Source: Lysobacter_C viscosus
Lineage (GTDB): Bacteria; Pseudomonadota; Gammaproteobacteria; Xanthomonadales; Xanthomonadaceae
NCBI RefSeq assembly: GCF_046600715.1
Contig: NZ_JBJMAV010000004.1
Location: 1 to 64,000 of the forward strand
Length of the DNA: 64,000 nucleotides
Direction: 5' to 3'
Shown here: positions 7,563 through 15,498 of the stretch, in pieces
How positions within the stretch are numbered: position 1 is the first letter of the stretch
How the letters are laid out: each line of letters starts with the position of its first letter
The notes under the pieces: model-generated
What the model was told of the DNA's origin: nothing
Databases searched by the model: none
What the model saw: only the letters and a program-made list of their open reading frames with translations
Program-made: the position numbers and the translations under genes

Positions 7563-8090
7563 ATGTCCCGAGTTGCCAAGAAGCCGATTGCCCTGCCCAA
7601 GGGCGTCGAGCTGAACATCCAGCCTGAGAACGTGAGCGTCAAGGGCCCGAAGGGCACCCTGTCGATCGCAAAGCCCGAAGGGATCGACGTCAAGATCGAA
7701 GACGGCCAGGCGCTGTTGACTTCTGCCAACGACGAGTTGGTCGCCCTCACCGGCACGCTGCGCGCGATCATCGCCAACATGGTCCACGGCGTATCCGAAG
7801 GCTTCGAGCGCAAGCTCGAGCTGGTCGGCGTCGGTTACCGTGCCGCGATGCAGGGGCAGGACCTCAATCTGTCGCTGGGCTTCTCCCACCCGATCCTGTT
7901 CAAGGCGCCCGAGGGCATTACCCTCGCCACGCCGACCCAGACCGAGATCGTGGTGCAGGGTGCCGACAAGCAGCGCGTCGGCGAAGTCGCCGCAAAGATC
8001 CGTGGCTTCCGTCCGCCCGAGCCGTACAAGGGCAAGGGCGTGAAGTACGCGGGCGAGAACATCATTCGCAAGGAAGCCAAGAAGGCCTGA
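7563..8090 (+). CDS. rplF: 50S ribosomal protein L6
   Basis: The real start is the ATG at 7563 (MSRVAKKPIALPKGV), preceded by GGGAG, giving 175 residues; an upstream extension into rpsH is rejected. The two repeated uL6 domains are visible, with GYRAAMQGQDLNLSLGFSHP in the second half and the C-terminal PEPYKGKGVKYAGE motif near the sarcin-ricin loop contact. The neighbours rpsH and rplR keep the standard spc order. Confidence 0.98.
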   Translation: MSRVAKKPIALPKGVELNIQPENVSVKGPKGTLSIAKPEGIDVKIEDGQALLTSANDELVALTGTLRAIIANMVHGVSEGFERKLELVGVGYRAAMQGQDLNLSLGFSHPILFKAPEGITLATPTQTEIVVQGADKQRVGEVAAKIRGFRPPEPYKGKGVKYAGENIIRKEAKKA

Positions 8091-8118
8091 CCGGCCTTCA
8101 GCTTTCGAGGACTCACGC

Positions 8119-8472
8119 ATGAACAAGAATACCGCCCGCCTGCGTCGCGCCAAGTCGACCCGCTCCCACATCCGCGATCTCGGCGTGCCGCGCCTGTCGG
8201 TGCTGCGCACCGGCCAGCACCTTTACGCGCAGGTCTTCACCGCCGACGGCTCCAAGGTCCTGGCTGCCGCTTCGACGGTTCAGTCGGATCTGCGCGATGG
8301 CCTGAAGAGCGCGAAGAACGTCGAGGCTGCCGCCAAGGTCGGTCGCACGATCGCGGAGAAGGCCAAGGCCGCCGGCATCGAGAAGGTCGCTTTCGACCGC
8401 TCGGGTTACCGCTACCACGGCCGCGTCAAGGCGCTGGCCGATGCCGCCCGCGAGGGTGGCCTGCAGTTCTGA
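8119..8472 (+). CDS. rplR: 50S ribosomal protein L18
   Basis: A 117-residue uL18 with a basic N-terminus, LSVLRTGQHLYAQVFTADGS, and the C-terminal FDRSGYRYHGRVKALADAAR. It binds 5S rRNA with L5. The next gene, rpsE, does not follow immediately as it usually does; 170 bases with three stable hairpins intervene. Confidence 0.98.
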   Translation: MNKNTARLRRAKSTRSHIRDLGVPRLSVLRTGQHLYAQVFTADGSKVLAAASTVQSDLRDGLKSAKNVEAAAKVGRTIAEKAKAAGIEKVAFDRSGYRYHGRVKALADAAREGGLQF

Positions 8473-8478
8473 TCGAAG

Positions 8479-8614
8479 CCGTCGCGGCGCGTTGCTGACC
8501 AGCACGCGCCGCGACGGATGCCACCTGCCGGCGCGGGCTGCGCCGGGCGTGTCGTCGGATTCCCGGCGGCTCGCAGCGCCCGAGGCATACCACAACGACA
8601 AGCGGCAAAGCCGC
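8479..8614 (+). promoter_or_regulatory. Three-hairpin spacer between rplR and rpsE
   Basis: In the 170-base gap I see a long hairpin at 8479-8517 (perfect outer 14 bp, then 3 more past a bulge, GACC loop), a second at 8528-8546 (7 bp) and a third at 8602-8614 (GCGGC AAA GCCGC). None is followed by a T-run. In most gammaproteobacteria rplR and rpsE are almost adjacent, so this looks like an inserted regulatory or processing element. Confidence 0.45.
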
Positions 8615-8642
8615 AAATCCTTCAACTTACGAGATCCAGAAG

Positions 8643-9182
8643 ATGGCAGACGAACGTGCACCGCGGGGTCGTGATCGCGACCGCAACCGCGAGGAAATGG
8701 ACGACGGAATGATCGAGAAGCTGATCGCGGTCAACCGCGTCAGCAAGACCGTCAAGGGCGGTCGCCAGTTCACCTTCACCGCGTTGACGGTTGTAGGCGA
8801 CGGCTCGGGCAAGGTCGGTTTCGGTTACGGCAAGGCGCGCGAAGTGCCGGTCGCGATCCAGAAGTCGATGGAGTATGCCCGCCGCAACATGAGCAACGTC
8901 GACCTCAACAACGGCACCTTGTGGCATTCGGTCAAGTCCGGCCACGGCGCCGCCCGCGTGTACATGCAGCCGGCGTCCGAGGGTACCGGCGTGATCGCCG
9001 GTGGCGCGATGCGCGCCGTCCTGGAAGCGGTCGGCGTGAAGAACGTGCTGGCCAAGGCGGTCGGTTCGCGCAACCCCATCAACCTGGTGCGCGCCACGCT
9101 GCGCGGCCTGACCGAAATGCATTCGCCGGCCAAGATCGCGGCCAAGCGCGGCAAGAAGGTGGAGGATCTCAGCCATGGCTAA
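8643..9182 (+). CDS. rpsE: 30S ribosomal protein S5
   Basis: The 179-residue uS5 has VNRVSKTVKGGRQFTFTALT (dsRBD-like domain), VGFGYGKAREVPVAIQK, and the C-terminal GSRNPINLVRATLRGL. S5 forms part of the mRNA entry site and affects decoding accuracy. The N-terminus is rich in charged residues (DERAPRGRDRDRNRE), as in relatives. Its end overlaps rpmD by 8 bases. Confidence 0.98.
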   Translation: MADERAPRGRDRDRNREEMDDGMIEKLIAVNRVSKTVKGGRQFTFTALTVVGDGSGKVGFGYGKAREVPVAIQKSMEYARRNMSNVDLNNGTLWHSVKSGHGAARVYMQPASEGTGVIAGGAMRAVLEAVGVKNVLAKAVGSRNPINLVRATLRGLTEMHSPAKIAAKRGKKVEDLSHG

Positions 9183-9375
9183 GAAGCAGGACGAGAACGC
9201 CGGCACCGTCAAGGTGCGCCTGGTCAAGGGCCTTCGCGGCACCCAGTCCCGCCACCGCCTGTCGGTGCGTGCCCTGGGCCTGAACAAGCTCAACGACGTG
9301 CGCGAGCTGAAAGACAGCCCGCAGGTCCGTGGCCTGATCAACAAGGTGCACTACCTTGTCCGGGTCGAGGAATAA
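9175..9375 (+). CDS. rpmD: 50S ribosomal protein L30
   Basis: A 66-residue uL30 with VKVRLVKGLRGTQSRHRLSV and the C-terminal LINKVHYLVRVEE. L30 binds 5S and 23S rRNA near the central protuberance. The ATG lies inside the last codons of rpsE, so translation is probably coupled. It is followed by rplO after 10 bases with AAGGAG in the gap. Confidence 0.97.
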   Translation: MAKKQDENAGTVKVRLVKGLRGTQSRHRLSVRALGLNKLNDVRELKDSPQVRGLINKVHYLVRVEE

Positions 9376-9385
9376 GGAGAACACC

Positions 9386-9823
9386 ATGCGTCTCAATACA
9401 CTCAAGCCCGCTGACGGCGCCCGCAAGGAGCGCACCCGCGTTGGCCGTGGTATCGGTTCGGGCAAGGGCAAGACCGCAGGCCGTGGCCACAAGGGCTCGT
9501 TCGCGCGTTCGGGCAAGGGCAAGATCAAGGCCGGCTTCGAAGGCGGCCAGATGCCGATGCATATCCGTCTGCCGAAGATCGGTTTCCGCTCCCGCACCGC
9601 GGGTGACACCGCCGAAGTGCTGCTGTACCAGCTCGATCGCCTGGATGCCGGTGACATCGACTTTGCCGCGCTGCGCGCTGCCAAGCTGGTGCCGAGCGGC
9701 GCCAAGCGGGCCAAGATCGTCAAGAAGGGCGAGTTGAGCAAGAAGTTCGTGCTCAAGGGCCTGCTGGCGACGGCCGGTGCCAAGGCTGCCATCGAGGCGG
9801 CTGGCGGCAAGGTCGAGGAGTAA
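9386..9823 (+). CDS. rplO: 50S ribosomal protein L15
   Basis: The ATG at 9386 (MRLNTLKPADGARKERTRVG) has AAGGAG 6 bases upstream and gives 145 residues; an in-frame start at 9356 would overlap rpmD and is rejected. The Gly/Lys-rich N-terminus (GSGKGKTAGRGHKG) and FEGGQMPMHIRLPK are diagnostic of uL15, which threads through 23S rRNA and is needed late in assembly. Confidence 0.98.
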   Translation: MRLNTLKPADGARKERTRVGRGIGSGKGKTAGRGHKGSFARSGKGKIKAGFEGGQMPMHIRLPKIGFRSRTAGDTAEVLLYQLDRLDAGDIDFAALRAAKLVPSGAKRAKIVKKGELSKKFVLKGLLATAGAKAAIEAAGGKVEE

Positions 9824-9830
9824 GCGGTCG

Positions 9831-11195
9831 ATGGCGCGCAGCAGCAACGCAATGTCCGGTGTCGGCGGCGGGCTCGGCAAGTTCACCGAGCTCCGCCAGC
9901 GCCTGTTGTTCGTGCTGGGCGCGCTCGTCGTCTACCGGATCGGCTGCTACATCCCGGTGCCGGGCGTCAATCCGGACGCGATGATCCAGCTGATGGAAAC
10001 CCAGCAGGGCACCATCGTTGACATGTTCAACATGTTCTCCGGTGGCGCGCTGGAGCGTTTCAGCCTGTTCGCGCTGAACGTGATGCCGTACATCTCCTCG
10101 TCGATCATCGTGCAGTTGCTGGTGCAGATGGTGCCCTCGCTCAAGGCCATCCAGAAGGAAGGCGAGTCCGGGCGCAAGCGCATCAACCAGTGGTCGCGCC
10201 TGGGTGCGATCCCGCTGTCGATCTTCCAGGCGTGGGGCATTGCCACCGCGTTGCAGGCGGGCGGCGCCAGCCAGGGCATTCCGGTGGTCTACAGCCCGGG
10301 CATGGGCTTCGTGCTGACGGCGGTCATATCGCTTACGGCGGGCACGATGTTCCTGATGTGGCTGGGTGAACAGGTGACCGAGCGTGGCATCGGCAACGGC
10401 GTCTCGCTGATCATCTTCGCGGGCATCGTCGCGGGCCTGCCGTCGGCCGTCATCGGTATGTTCGAGCAGATCCGAAACGGCGAAATGTCCGAGTTCGTGG
10501 CGATCGCCGTGGCCCTGATCGTACTGGCGGTAACGTTCTTCGTGGTCTTCGTCGAGCGCGGCCAACGCAGGATCACGGTGAACTACGCGCGGCGCCAGGG
10601 TGGCCGCAGCGCGTACATGAACCAGTCTTCGTTCCTGCCGTTGAAGTTGAACATGGCCGGCGTGATCCCGGCTATCTTCGCCTCGAGCATCGTGATGTTC
10701 CCGGCAACCGCGGCTACCTGGTTCAGCCAGGGCGACTCGTCGTCGTTCATGCTCAAGCTCAGCCAGTGGCTCAATCCCGGCGAGCCGCTGCACATGATCC
10801 TCTACGCGTCGATGATCGCGGGCTTTGCGTTCTTCTATACCGCGCTGGTGTTCAACTCCCAGGAAACAGCCGACAACCTCAAGAAGTCCGGGGCCCTGAT
10901 TCCGGGGATCCGGCCGGGCAAGGCGACCGCGGACTACGTGGACGGCGTGCTCACCCGCCTGACCGCCGCTGGTGCCGCCTACCTTGTGCTGGTTTGCCTG
11001 CTGCCGGAAATCATGCGCACCGAGATGGGCATTTCGTTCTACTTCGGTGGCACTTCGCTGCTGATCGTGGTGGTCGTGGTGATGGATTTCATCGCCCAGA
11101 TCCAGGCCCACCTGATGTCGCACCAGTACGAAAGCCTTCTCAAGAAGGCGAACCTCAAGGGTGGCGGAGGCCTTCGCGGCATTCCGCGGACCTGA
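9831..11195 (+). CDS. secY: Protein translocase channel subunit SecY
   Basis: The 454-residue protein is the core of the SecYEG channel for secreted and membrane proteins. It has ten hydrophobic segments; the first contains YRIGCYIPVPGVN. The large cytoplasmic loop near residues 350-380 has NLKKSGALIPGIRPGKATAD, the SecA/ribosome-binding loop, and the tail ends with SHQYESLLKKANLKGGGGLR. The ATG at 9831, 8 bases after rplO, fits the length of the family (E. coli 443). It closes the spc set; rpmJ does not follow. Confidence 0.98.
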   Translation: MARSSNAMSGVGGGLGKFTELRQRLLFVLGALVVYRIGCYIPVPGVNPDAMIQLMETQQGTIVDMFNMFSGGALERFSLFALNVMPYISSSIIVQLLVQMVPSLKAIQKEGESGRKRINQWSRLGAIPLSIFQAWGIATALQAGGASQGIPVVYSPGMGFVLTAVISLTAGTMFLMWLGEQVTERGIGNGVSLIIFAGIVAGLPSAVIGMFEQIRNGEMSEFVAIAVALIVLAVTFFVVFVERGQRRITVNYARRQGGRSAYMNQSSFLPLKLNMAGVIPAIFASSIVMFPATAATWFSQGDSSSFMLKLSQWLNPGEPLHMILYASMIAGFAFFYTALVFNSQETADNLKKSGALIPGIRPGKATADYVDGVLTRLTAAGAAYLVLVCLLPEIMRTEMGISFYFGGTSLLIVVVVVMDFIAQIQAHLMSHQYESLLKKANLKGGGGLRGIPRT

Positions 11196-11247
11196 GGTGG
11201 GAATTCCCGTCGCCCCGGTCCACAGCGGCCGGACGACAAGATGGGCG

Positions 11248-11273
11248 ACCCGCGCGGCGTCTCGCGCGCGGGT
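11248..11273 (+). terminator. Hairpin after secY
   Basis: ACCCGCGCG (11248-11256) pairs with CGCGCGGGT (11265-11273) around an 8-base loop, 53 bases after the secY stop. It is followed by GGGTTTG, a poor T-run. It may partly terminate spc transcription. The rest of the 328-base secY-rpsM gap holds no ORF resembling rpmJ or any other gene that I can recognise, plus the promoter-like site listed separately. Confidence 0.4.
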
Positions 11274-11422
11274 GGGTTTGGGTCGGTCTGTGCGCCGGAG
11301 TAGCGCGCGGGGCCGGGCAGGGCGGGTGACTCCGCTGTGTCCAGGCAACCCTTTCCCGTCGCCGGAGCATGGGCACACTCCCCATGCCGTGGTCCAGCTG
11401 CGCCCCTTGGGCGCGGCAGGGC

Positions 11423-11451
11423 TTCCTATTAACCCGAGACCTTGTTAGAAT
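11423..11451 (+). promoter_or_regulatory. Putative alpha operon promoter
   Basis: TTCCTA (11423-11428) and TAGAAT (11446-11451) are 17 bases apart, about 72 bases before rpsM. The -10 context GTTAGAAT repeats that of the S10 promoter candidate. The local A+T-rich stretch in a GC-rich gap supports a promoter. Confidence 0.45.
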
Positions 11452-11523
11452 TTCCAGTTCACTTATCCAAGTGCCACTCGCCGGGCGTCAACCCGGCCGC
11501 CAAACCAGTTGGAGAATCGCGTT

Positions 11524-11880
11524 ATGGCGCGTATTGCGGGCGTCAACCTGCCTGCCCAGAAGCATGTCTGGGTCGGGATTCAGAGCATCTACGGCATTGG
11601 CCGTACCCGTTCGAAGAAGGTCTGTGAAGCGGCCGACGTGAATTCGTCGACCAAGATCCGTGACCTGTCCGAGCCGGAAGTCGAGCGCCTTCGCGCCGAG
11701 ATCGGCAAGTACGTGGTGGAGGGCGACCTCCGCCGTGAAGTCGGCATGTCGATCAAGCGACTGATGGACCTGGGCTGCTACCGCGGCCTGCGTCATCGCC
11801 GTGGGCTGCCGCTGCGCGGCCAGCGCACCCGGACCAACGCCCGTACCCGGAAGGGTCCGCGCAAGGCCATCAGGAAGTAA
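11524..11880 (+). CDS. rpsM: 30S ribosomal protein S13
   Basis: A 118-residue uS13 starting MARIAGVNLPAQKHVWVGIQ with the C-terminal basic segment RGQRTRTNARTRKGPRKA that reaches the P-site tRNA and the subunit bridge. The ATG at 11524 is preceded by TTGGAG. It opens the alpha operon (S13-S11-S4-RpoA-L17). Confidence 0.98.
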   Translation: MARIAGVNLPAQKHVWVGIQSIYGIGRTRSKKVCEAADVNSSTKIRDLSEPEVERLRAEIGKYVVEGDLRREVGMSIKRLMDLGCYRGLRHRRGLPLRGQRTRTNARTRKGPRKAIRK

Positions 11881-11890
11881 GGAATAGACC

Positions 11891-12283
11891 ATGGCCAAAC
11901 CAGCACAAGCCAAGACGAAGAAGAAGATCAAGCGCGTCGTCACCGACGGCATCGCCCACGTCCATGCTTCGTTCAACAACACCATCATCACGATCACCGA
12001 CCGGCAGGGCAACGCGCTGTCATGGGCGACTTCGGGCGGCGCGGGTTTCCGCGGTTCACGCAAGTCGACTCCGTTCGCAGCCCAGGTGGCCGCCGAAAAG
12101 GCCGGCCGAGCTGCACTCGATTACGGAGTGAAGTCGCTGGAAGTGCGGATCAAGGGCCCCGGCCCGGGTCGCGAGTCTGCCGTGCGTTCGCTCAACAACG
12201 TCGGCTACAAGATCATCAACATCATCGACGTGACGCCCATCCCGCACAACGGGTGTCGTCCGCCGAAAAAGCGTCGCGTCTGA
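11891..12283 (+). CDS. rpsK: 30S ribosomal protein S11
   Basis: The 130-residue uS11 has VTDGIAHVHASFNNTIITIT and ends with the very conserved DVTPIPHNGCRPPKKRRV. It lines the E-site platform and contacts the Shine-Dalgarno helix. It lies 10 bases downstream of rpsM. Confidence 0.98.
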   Translation: MAKPAQAKTKKKIKRVVTDGIAHVHASFNNTIITITDRQGNALSWATSGGAGFRGSRKSTPFAAQVAAEKAGRAALDYGVKSLEVRIKGPGPGRESAVRSLNNVGYKIINIIDVTPIPHNGCRPPKKRRV

Positions 12284-12297
12284 GGAGCTGAAGACAC

Positions 12298-12927
12298 ATG
12301 GCTCGTTATATTGGTCCCACCTGTAAGCTCGCGCGCCGTGAAGGCGCCGACCTCGGCCTGAAGTCGCCGGCCCGCGCGCTCGACTCCAAGTGCAAGCTTG
12401 AGCAGAAGCCCGGCCAGCATGGCCCCATCCCCCGTCGCGGAAAGCTGTCCGACTACGCCACCCAGCTTCGCGAGAAGCAGAAGGTCAAGCGCATCTACGG
12501 CCTGCTGGAGCGTCAGTTCCGCAACTACTACAAAAAGGCCTCGACCAAGAAGGGCAACACCGGCGAGAACCTCTTGCAGCTGCTGGAAACCCGCCTGGAC
12601 AACGTTGTCTATCGCATGGGTTTCGCCATCACCCGCCCGGCCGCGCGCCAGCTGGTGAGCCACCGTGGCGTCACGGTCAATGGCAAGTCGGTGAACCTGC
12701 CGTCCTACCAGGTCAAGGCCGGCGACGCGATTGCGCTGGCCGAGCGTGCCCAGAAGCAGCTTCGCGTGCAGGAGTCGGTGACGGTCTCCCAGCAGATGGA
12801 CCTTCCGCCGTCGTGGGTCGAGGTCGACAGCAAGAAGTTCAGCGGGGTGTTCAAGGCCGTTCCGGATCGTGCGGACCTGCCTTCTGACATCAACGAAGCA
12901 CTGATCGTCGAGCTGTATTCCAAGTAA
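12298..12927 (+). CDS. rpsD: 30S ribosomal protein S4
   Basis: A 209-residue uS4 with MARYIGPTCKLARREGADL, an S4 RNA-binding domain near residues 98-160 (LDNVVYRMGFAITRPAARQL, SHRGVTVNGKSVNLPSYQVK) and the C-terminal NEALIVELYSK. It is the primary 16S binder of the body; in E. coli it represses the alpha operon by binding the rpsM leader. The zinc-coordinating Cys set of some S4 proteins is absent. Confidence 0.98.
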   Translation: MARYIGPTCKLARREGADLGLKSPARALDSKCKLEQKPGQHGPIPRRGKLSDYATQLREKQKVKRIYGLLERQFRNYYKKASTKKGNTGENLLQLLETRLDNVVYRMGFAITRPAARQLVSHRGVTVNGKSVNLPSYQVKAGDAIALAERAQKQLRVQESVTVSQQMDLPPSWVEVDSKKFSGVFKAVPDRADLPSDINEALIVELYSK

Positions 12928-12990
12928 GGAACGCGGCGACCTGCGTGATTCGTCCCCGCGGACGCGCGCAGGCACCTCCACCACCCTGGC

Positions 12991-13009
12991 CGACCCGCTC
13001 CGCGGGTCG
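12991..13009 (+). promoter_or_regulatory. Hairpin between rpsD and rpoA
   Basis: CGACCCGC (12991-12998) pairs with GCGGGTCG (13002-13009) around a 3-base loop within the 165-base rpsD-rpoA gap. There is no T-run. It could lower readthrough or mark an RNA processing site so that rpoA is expressed at a different level from the ribosomal genes; this is inference. Confidence 0.35.
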
Positions 13010-13092
13010 TGCCGCCTCCCGGTCCAGGGGGGCGCCAAGGCCAAAGCGACCGCGCTTCCCCCAGCGCGGAGCATTGCAGGAGAAGTTACACA

Positions 13093-14091
13093 ATGACGGT
13101 TACCGCTAACCAGGTACTGCGTCCGCGCGGTCCCCAGATCGAGCGCCTCACCGGAAACCGCGCCAAGGTGGTCATCGAGCCGCTCGAGCGTGGCTATGGC
13201 CACACCTTGGGCAATGCGCTGCGCCGCGTGCTGTTGTCGTCGATCCCGGGTTTCGCCATCACCGAGGTCGAGATCGACGGCGTGCTCCATGAGTACACCA
13301 CGGTCGAAGGCCTGGAAGAGGACGTGCTGGAGGTGTTGCTCAACCTCAAGGACGTCGCCATCCGCATGCACACCGGCGAGTCGGCCACCCTGTCGCTGTC
13401 CAAGCAGGGCCCTGGCGTGATCACCGCGGCCGACATCAAGGCCGACCACAACGTCGAGATCCTCAACACCGAGCATGTGATTGCGCACCTGACCAAGGAC
13501 ACCGCGATCAACATGCGCCTCAAGATCGAGCGCGGTTACGGCTACCAGCCCGCGGCGGCGCGGCGTCGTCCGGACGAGGAGACCCGTTCCATCGGTCGGC
13601 TGATGCTGGACGCATCGTTCTCCCCCGTGCGCCGGGTGGCCTACGCCGTCGAGGCCGCGCGCGTCGAGCAGCGTACGGACCTGGACAAGCTGGTCCTGGA
13701 CATCGAGACCAACGGCACCATTGATGCAGAGGAAGCCGTGCGGACCGCCGCCGACATCCTCACCGACCAGTTGTCGGTGTTCGGCGACTTCACCCACCGC
13801 GACCGCGGTGCGGCGAAGCCGGCAACCGGCGGGGTCGATCCAATCCTGCTGCGTCCGATCGACGACCTGGAACTGACCGTGCGTTCGGCCAACTGCCTCA
13901 AGGCCGAGAGCATCTACTACGTCGGCGACCTGATCCAGAAGACCGAGGTCGAGCTGCTCAAGACCCCGAACCTGGGCAAGAAGTCGCTCACCGAGATCAA
14001 GGAAGTGCTGGCCCAGCGTGGCCTGTCGCTCGGCATGAAGCTGGAGAACTGGCCGCCGGCCGGCATCGCCAGCCACGGCATGATGGGCTAA
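13093..14091 (+). CDS. rpoA: DNA-directed RNA polymerase subunit alpha
   Basis: The 332-residue alpha subunit nucleates RNA polymerase assembly. The N-terminal domain has EPLERGYGHTLGNALRRVLL and SSIPGFAITEVEIDGV; the C-terminal domain after a linker near residue 240 has LELTVRSANCLKAE, containing the arginine that binds UP elements, and TPNLGKKSLTEIKEVL. The ATG at 13093 is preceded by AGGAGAAG; an upstream in-frame start at 13009 falls in the spacer hairpin and is rejected. Confidence 0.98.
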   Translation: MTVTANQVLRPRGPQIERLTGNRAKVVIEPLERGYGHTLGNALRRVLLSSIPGFAITEVEIDGVLHEYTTVEGLEEDVLEVLLNLKDVAIRMHTGESATLSLSKQGPGVITAADIKADHNVEILNTEHVIAHLTKDTAINMRLKIERGYGYQPAAARRRPDEETRSIGRLMLDASFSPVRRVAYAVEAARVEQRTDLDKLVLDIETNGTIDAEEAVRTAADILTDQLSVFGDFTHRDRGAAKPATGGVDPILLRPIDDLELTVRSANCLKAESIYYVGDLIQKTEVELLKTPNLGKKSLTEIKEVLAQRGLSLGMKLENWPPAGIASHGMMG

Positions 14092-14286
14092 ACGCACCAC
14101 AGGCAAGGCCGCTCCCTGCCCGACGGCGGGGAGCGTTGCTCCAACAGTTCATTCCGACGGGCCTGAAAGCCCGCGAATTTGTCCGGTCAAGGATGGCCGG
14201 CCCGGACCATCCGCAGTCCACGTTTCCAGCGCCAGGATGGCGACAGCGATCCCCAGCAGCGTCAACATTCAACAGGAACCACTGCC

Positions 14287-14661
14287 ATGCGCCACCAGAA
14301 AGCCGGCCGCAAGTTCAGCCGAACCAGCGCCCACCGCGATGCCATGTTCACCAACATGTCCGCGTCCCTTATCAAGCTTGGCCTGATCCGGACCACGCTG
14401 CCCAAGGCCAAGGAGCTGCGTCGCGTCGCCGAACCGCTCATCACCCTGGGCAAGACCGACAGCGTCGCCAATCGCCGCCTGGCCTTCTCGCGCCTGCGCG
14501 ACAAGGAAGCGGTCGGGACCCTGTTCACCACTCTCGGCCCGCGCTACCAGGCCCGACCGGGGGGTTACCTGCGCATCCTCAAGTGTGGGTTCCGTGCCGG
14601 TGACAACGCGCCAATGGCGTACGTCGAGCTGGTCGACCGTCCGGAAGCGGCGACCGAGTAA
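14287..14661 (+). CDS. rplQ: 50S ribosomal protein L17
   Basis: The 124-residue bL17 starts MRHQKAGRKFSRTSAHRDAM and continues with MSASLIKLGLIRTTLPKAKE. It sits at the bottom of the large subunit near the tunnel exit. The start at 14287 follows ACAGGAACC; earlier in-frame starts lie in a 195-base spacer after rpoA that shows no gene. It is the final gene of the alpha operon and precedes a strong terminator. Confidence 0.98.
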   Translation: MRHQKAGRKFSRTSAHRDAMFTNMSASLIKLGLIRTTLPKAKELRRVAEPLITLGKTDSVANRRLAFSRLRDKEAVGTLFTTLGPRYQARPGGYLRILKCGFRAGDNAPMAYVELVDRPEAATE

Positions 14662-14700
14662 TCCTCGCCTGGAGGCCAAGCCTCCATCCGAGCAAGCAGG

Positions 14701-14724
14701 ACCCCGGCCAGGGCCGGGGTTTTT
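14701..14724 (+). terminator. Intrinsic terminator of the ribosomal cluster
   Basis: CCCCGG and CCGGGG arms (14702-14719, up to 8 bp with a very tight loop) are followed by TTTTT (14720-14724), 40 bases after the rplQ stop. Confidence 0.9.
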
Positions 14725-14889
14725 GCTTTGTAGCCTGTGGCGCTTGGTGCCCGGTAGGCGGGGCTGGTCGGGCGCGCGGGTCGAGCGTGGCGACAGGCGC
14801 CCGCTGCTTCCGTGCGTCCGCCCGGCGAATCGCACTGCTCGCGACGCCGCACTTCGCAGCCGGGCCGCAAGTCCGTAAGCTTGGCGACC

Positions 14890-15393
14890 ATGACGACCGC
14901 AACCGCCGCACGCGCCACGTTCCGGAGTTCCTTCGCGCTGGGATTCCTTGCCTGCGCCGGCCTGCTGGCCTACGCGATCTACCTGCAACTGCATGACGGC
15001 CTCGAACCCTGCCCGCTTTGCATTTTCCAGCGCATCGCCTTCGCGGCGCTGGGCGTGGTCTTCCTGCTGGGCGCGCTACATGCACCGAAGCGGCGCGGGG
15101 GACGCGGCGCGTATGGCGTGGTTGCGATGTTGGCCGGCCTGGTCGGCACCGGGATCGCGGGACGCCACGTGTGGCTGCAGCTCAACCCGCCGCCCATACC
15201 GTCATGCGGGGCGGGCCTGGAGTTCATGCGCGAAACCATGTCCACCACCGGTGTCATCCGCAAGGTCCTGACCGGGTCGGGCGATTGCGGGACCGTGGAC
15301 TGGACCTTCCTGGGCCTGTCGATGCCGGCCTGGAGCCTGGTGTGGTTCGTACTGTTGACGCTCTGGGCCGGGTACGCCGCGTTCAGGCGCTGA
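14890..15393 (+). CDS. dsbB: Disulfide bond formation protein DsbB
   Basis: A 167-residue inner-membrane protein that reoxidises periplasmic DsbA and passes electrons to quinone. Four hydrophobic segments are visible. The first periplasmic redox pair is C41-P-L-C44 in LEPCPLCIFQRIA, and the second pair is C106 and C133 (PSCGAGL, GSGDCGTVDW), the spacing known for DsbB. The ATG at 14890 gives a short N-terminus before TM1; an earlier start at 14812 would add about 26 residues. It stands alone, 228 bases after rplQ. Confidence 0.95.
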   Translation: MTTATAARATFRSSFALGFLACAGLLAYAIYLQLHDGLEPCPLCIFQRIAFAALGVVFLLGALHAPKRRGGRGAYGVVAMLAGLVGTGIAGRHVWLQLNPPPIPSCGAGLEFMRETMSTTGVIRKVLTGSGDCGTVDWTFLGLSMPAWSLVWFVLLTLWAGYAAFRR

Positions 15394-15498
15394 GGGCACG
15401 CGGCTCCTGGTGCAGGGGTCGAGAGCGCGGGTTGCGGTTGCGGTGGAAGGCCGAAGGGACCATCATCGTTCGCCGCACCGCAGCATCCAGTCACGTCC

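Noticed and set aside
12205..14106. Long minus-strand ORF (633 codons) opposite rpsD and rpoA
   Set aside because: Antisense shadow of two certain genes in very GC-rich DNA; Arg/Leu/Val-rich composition and no recognisable motif.
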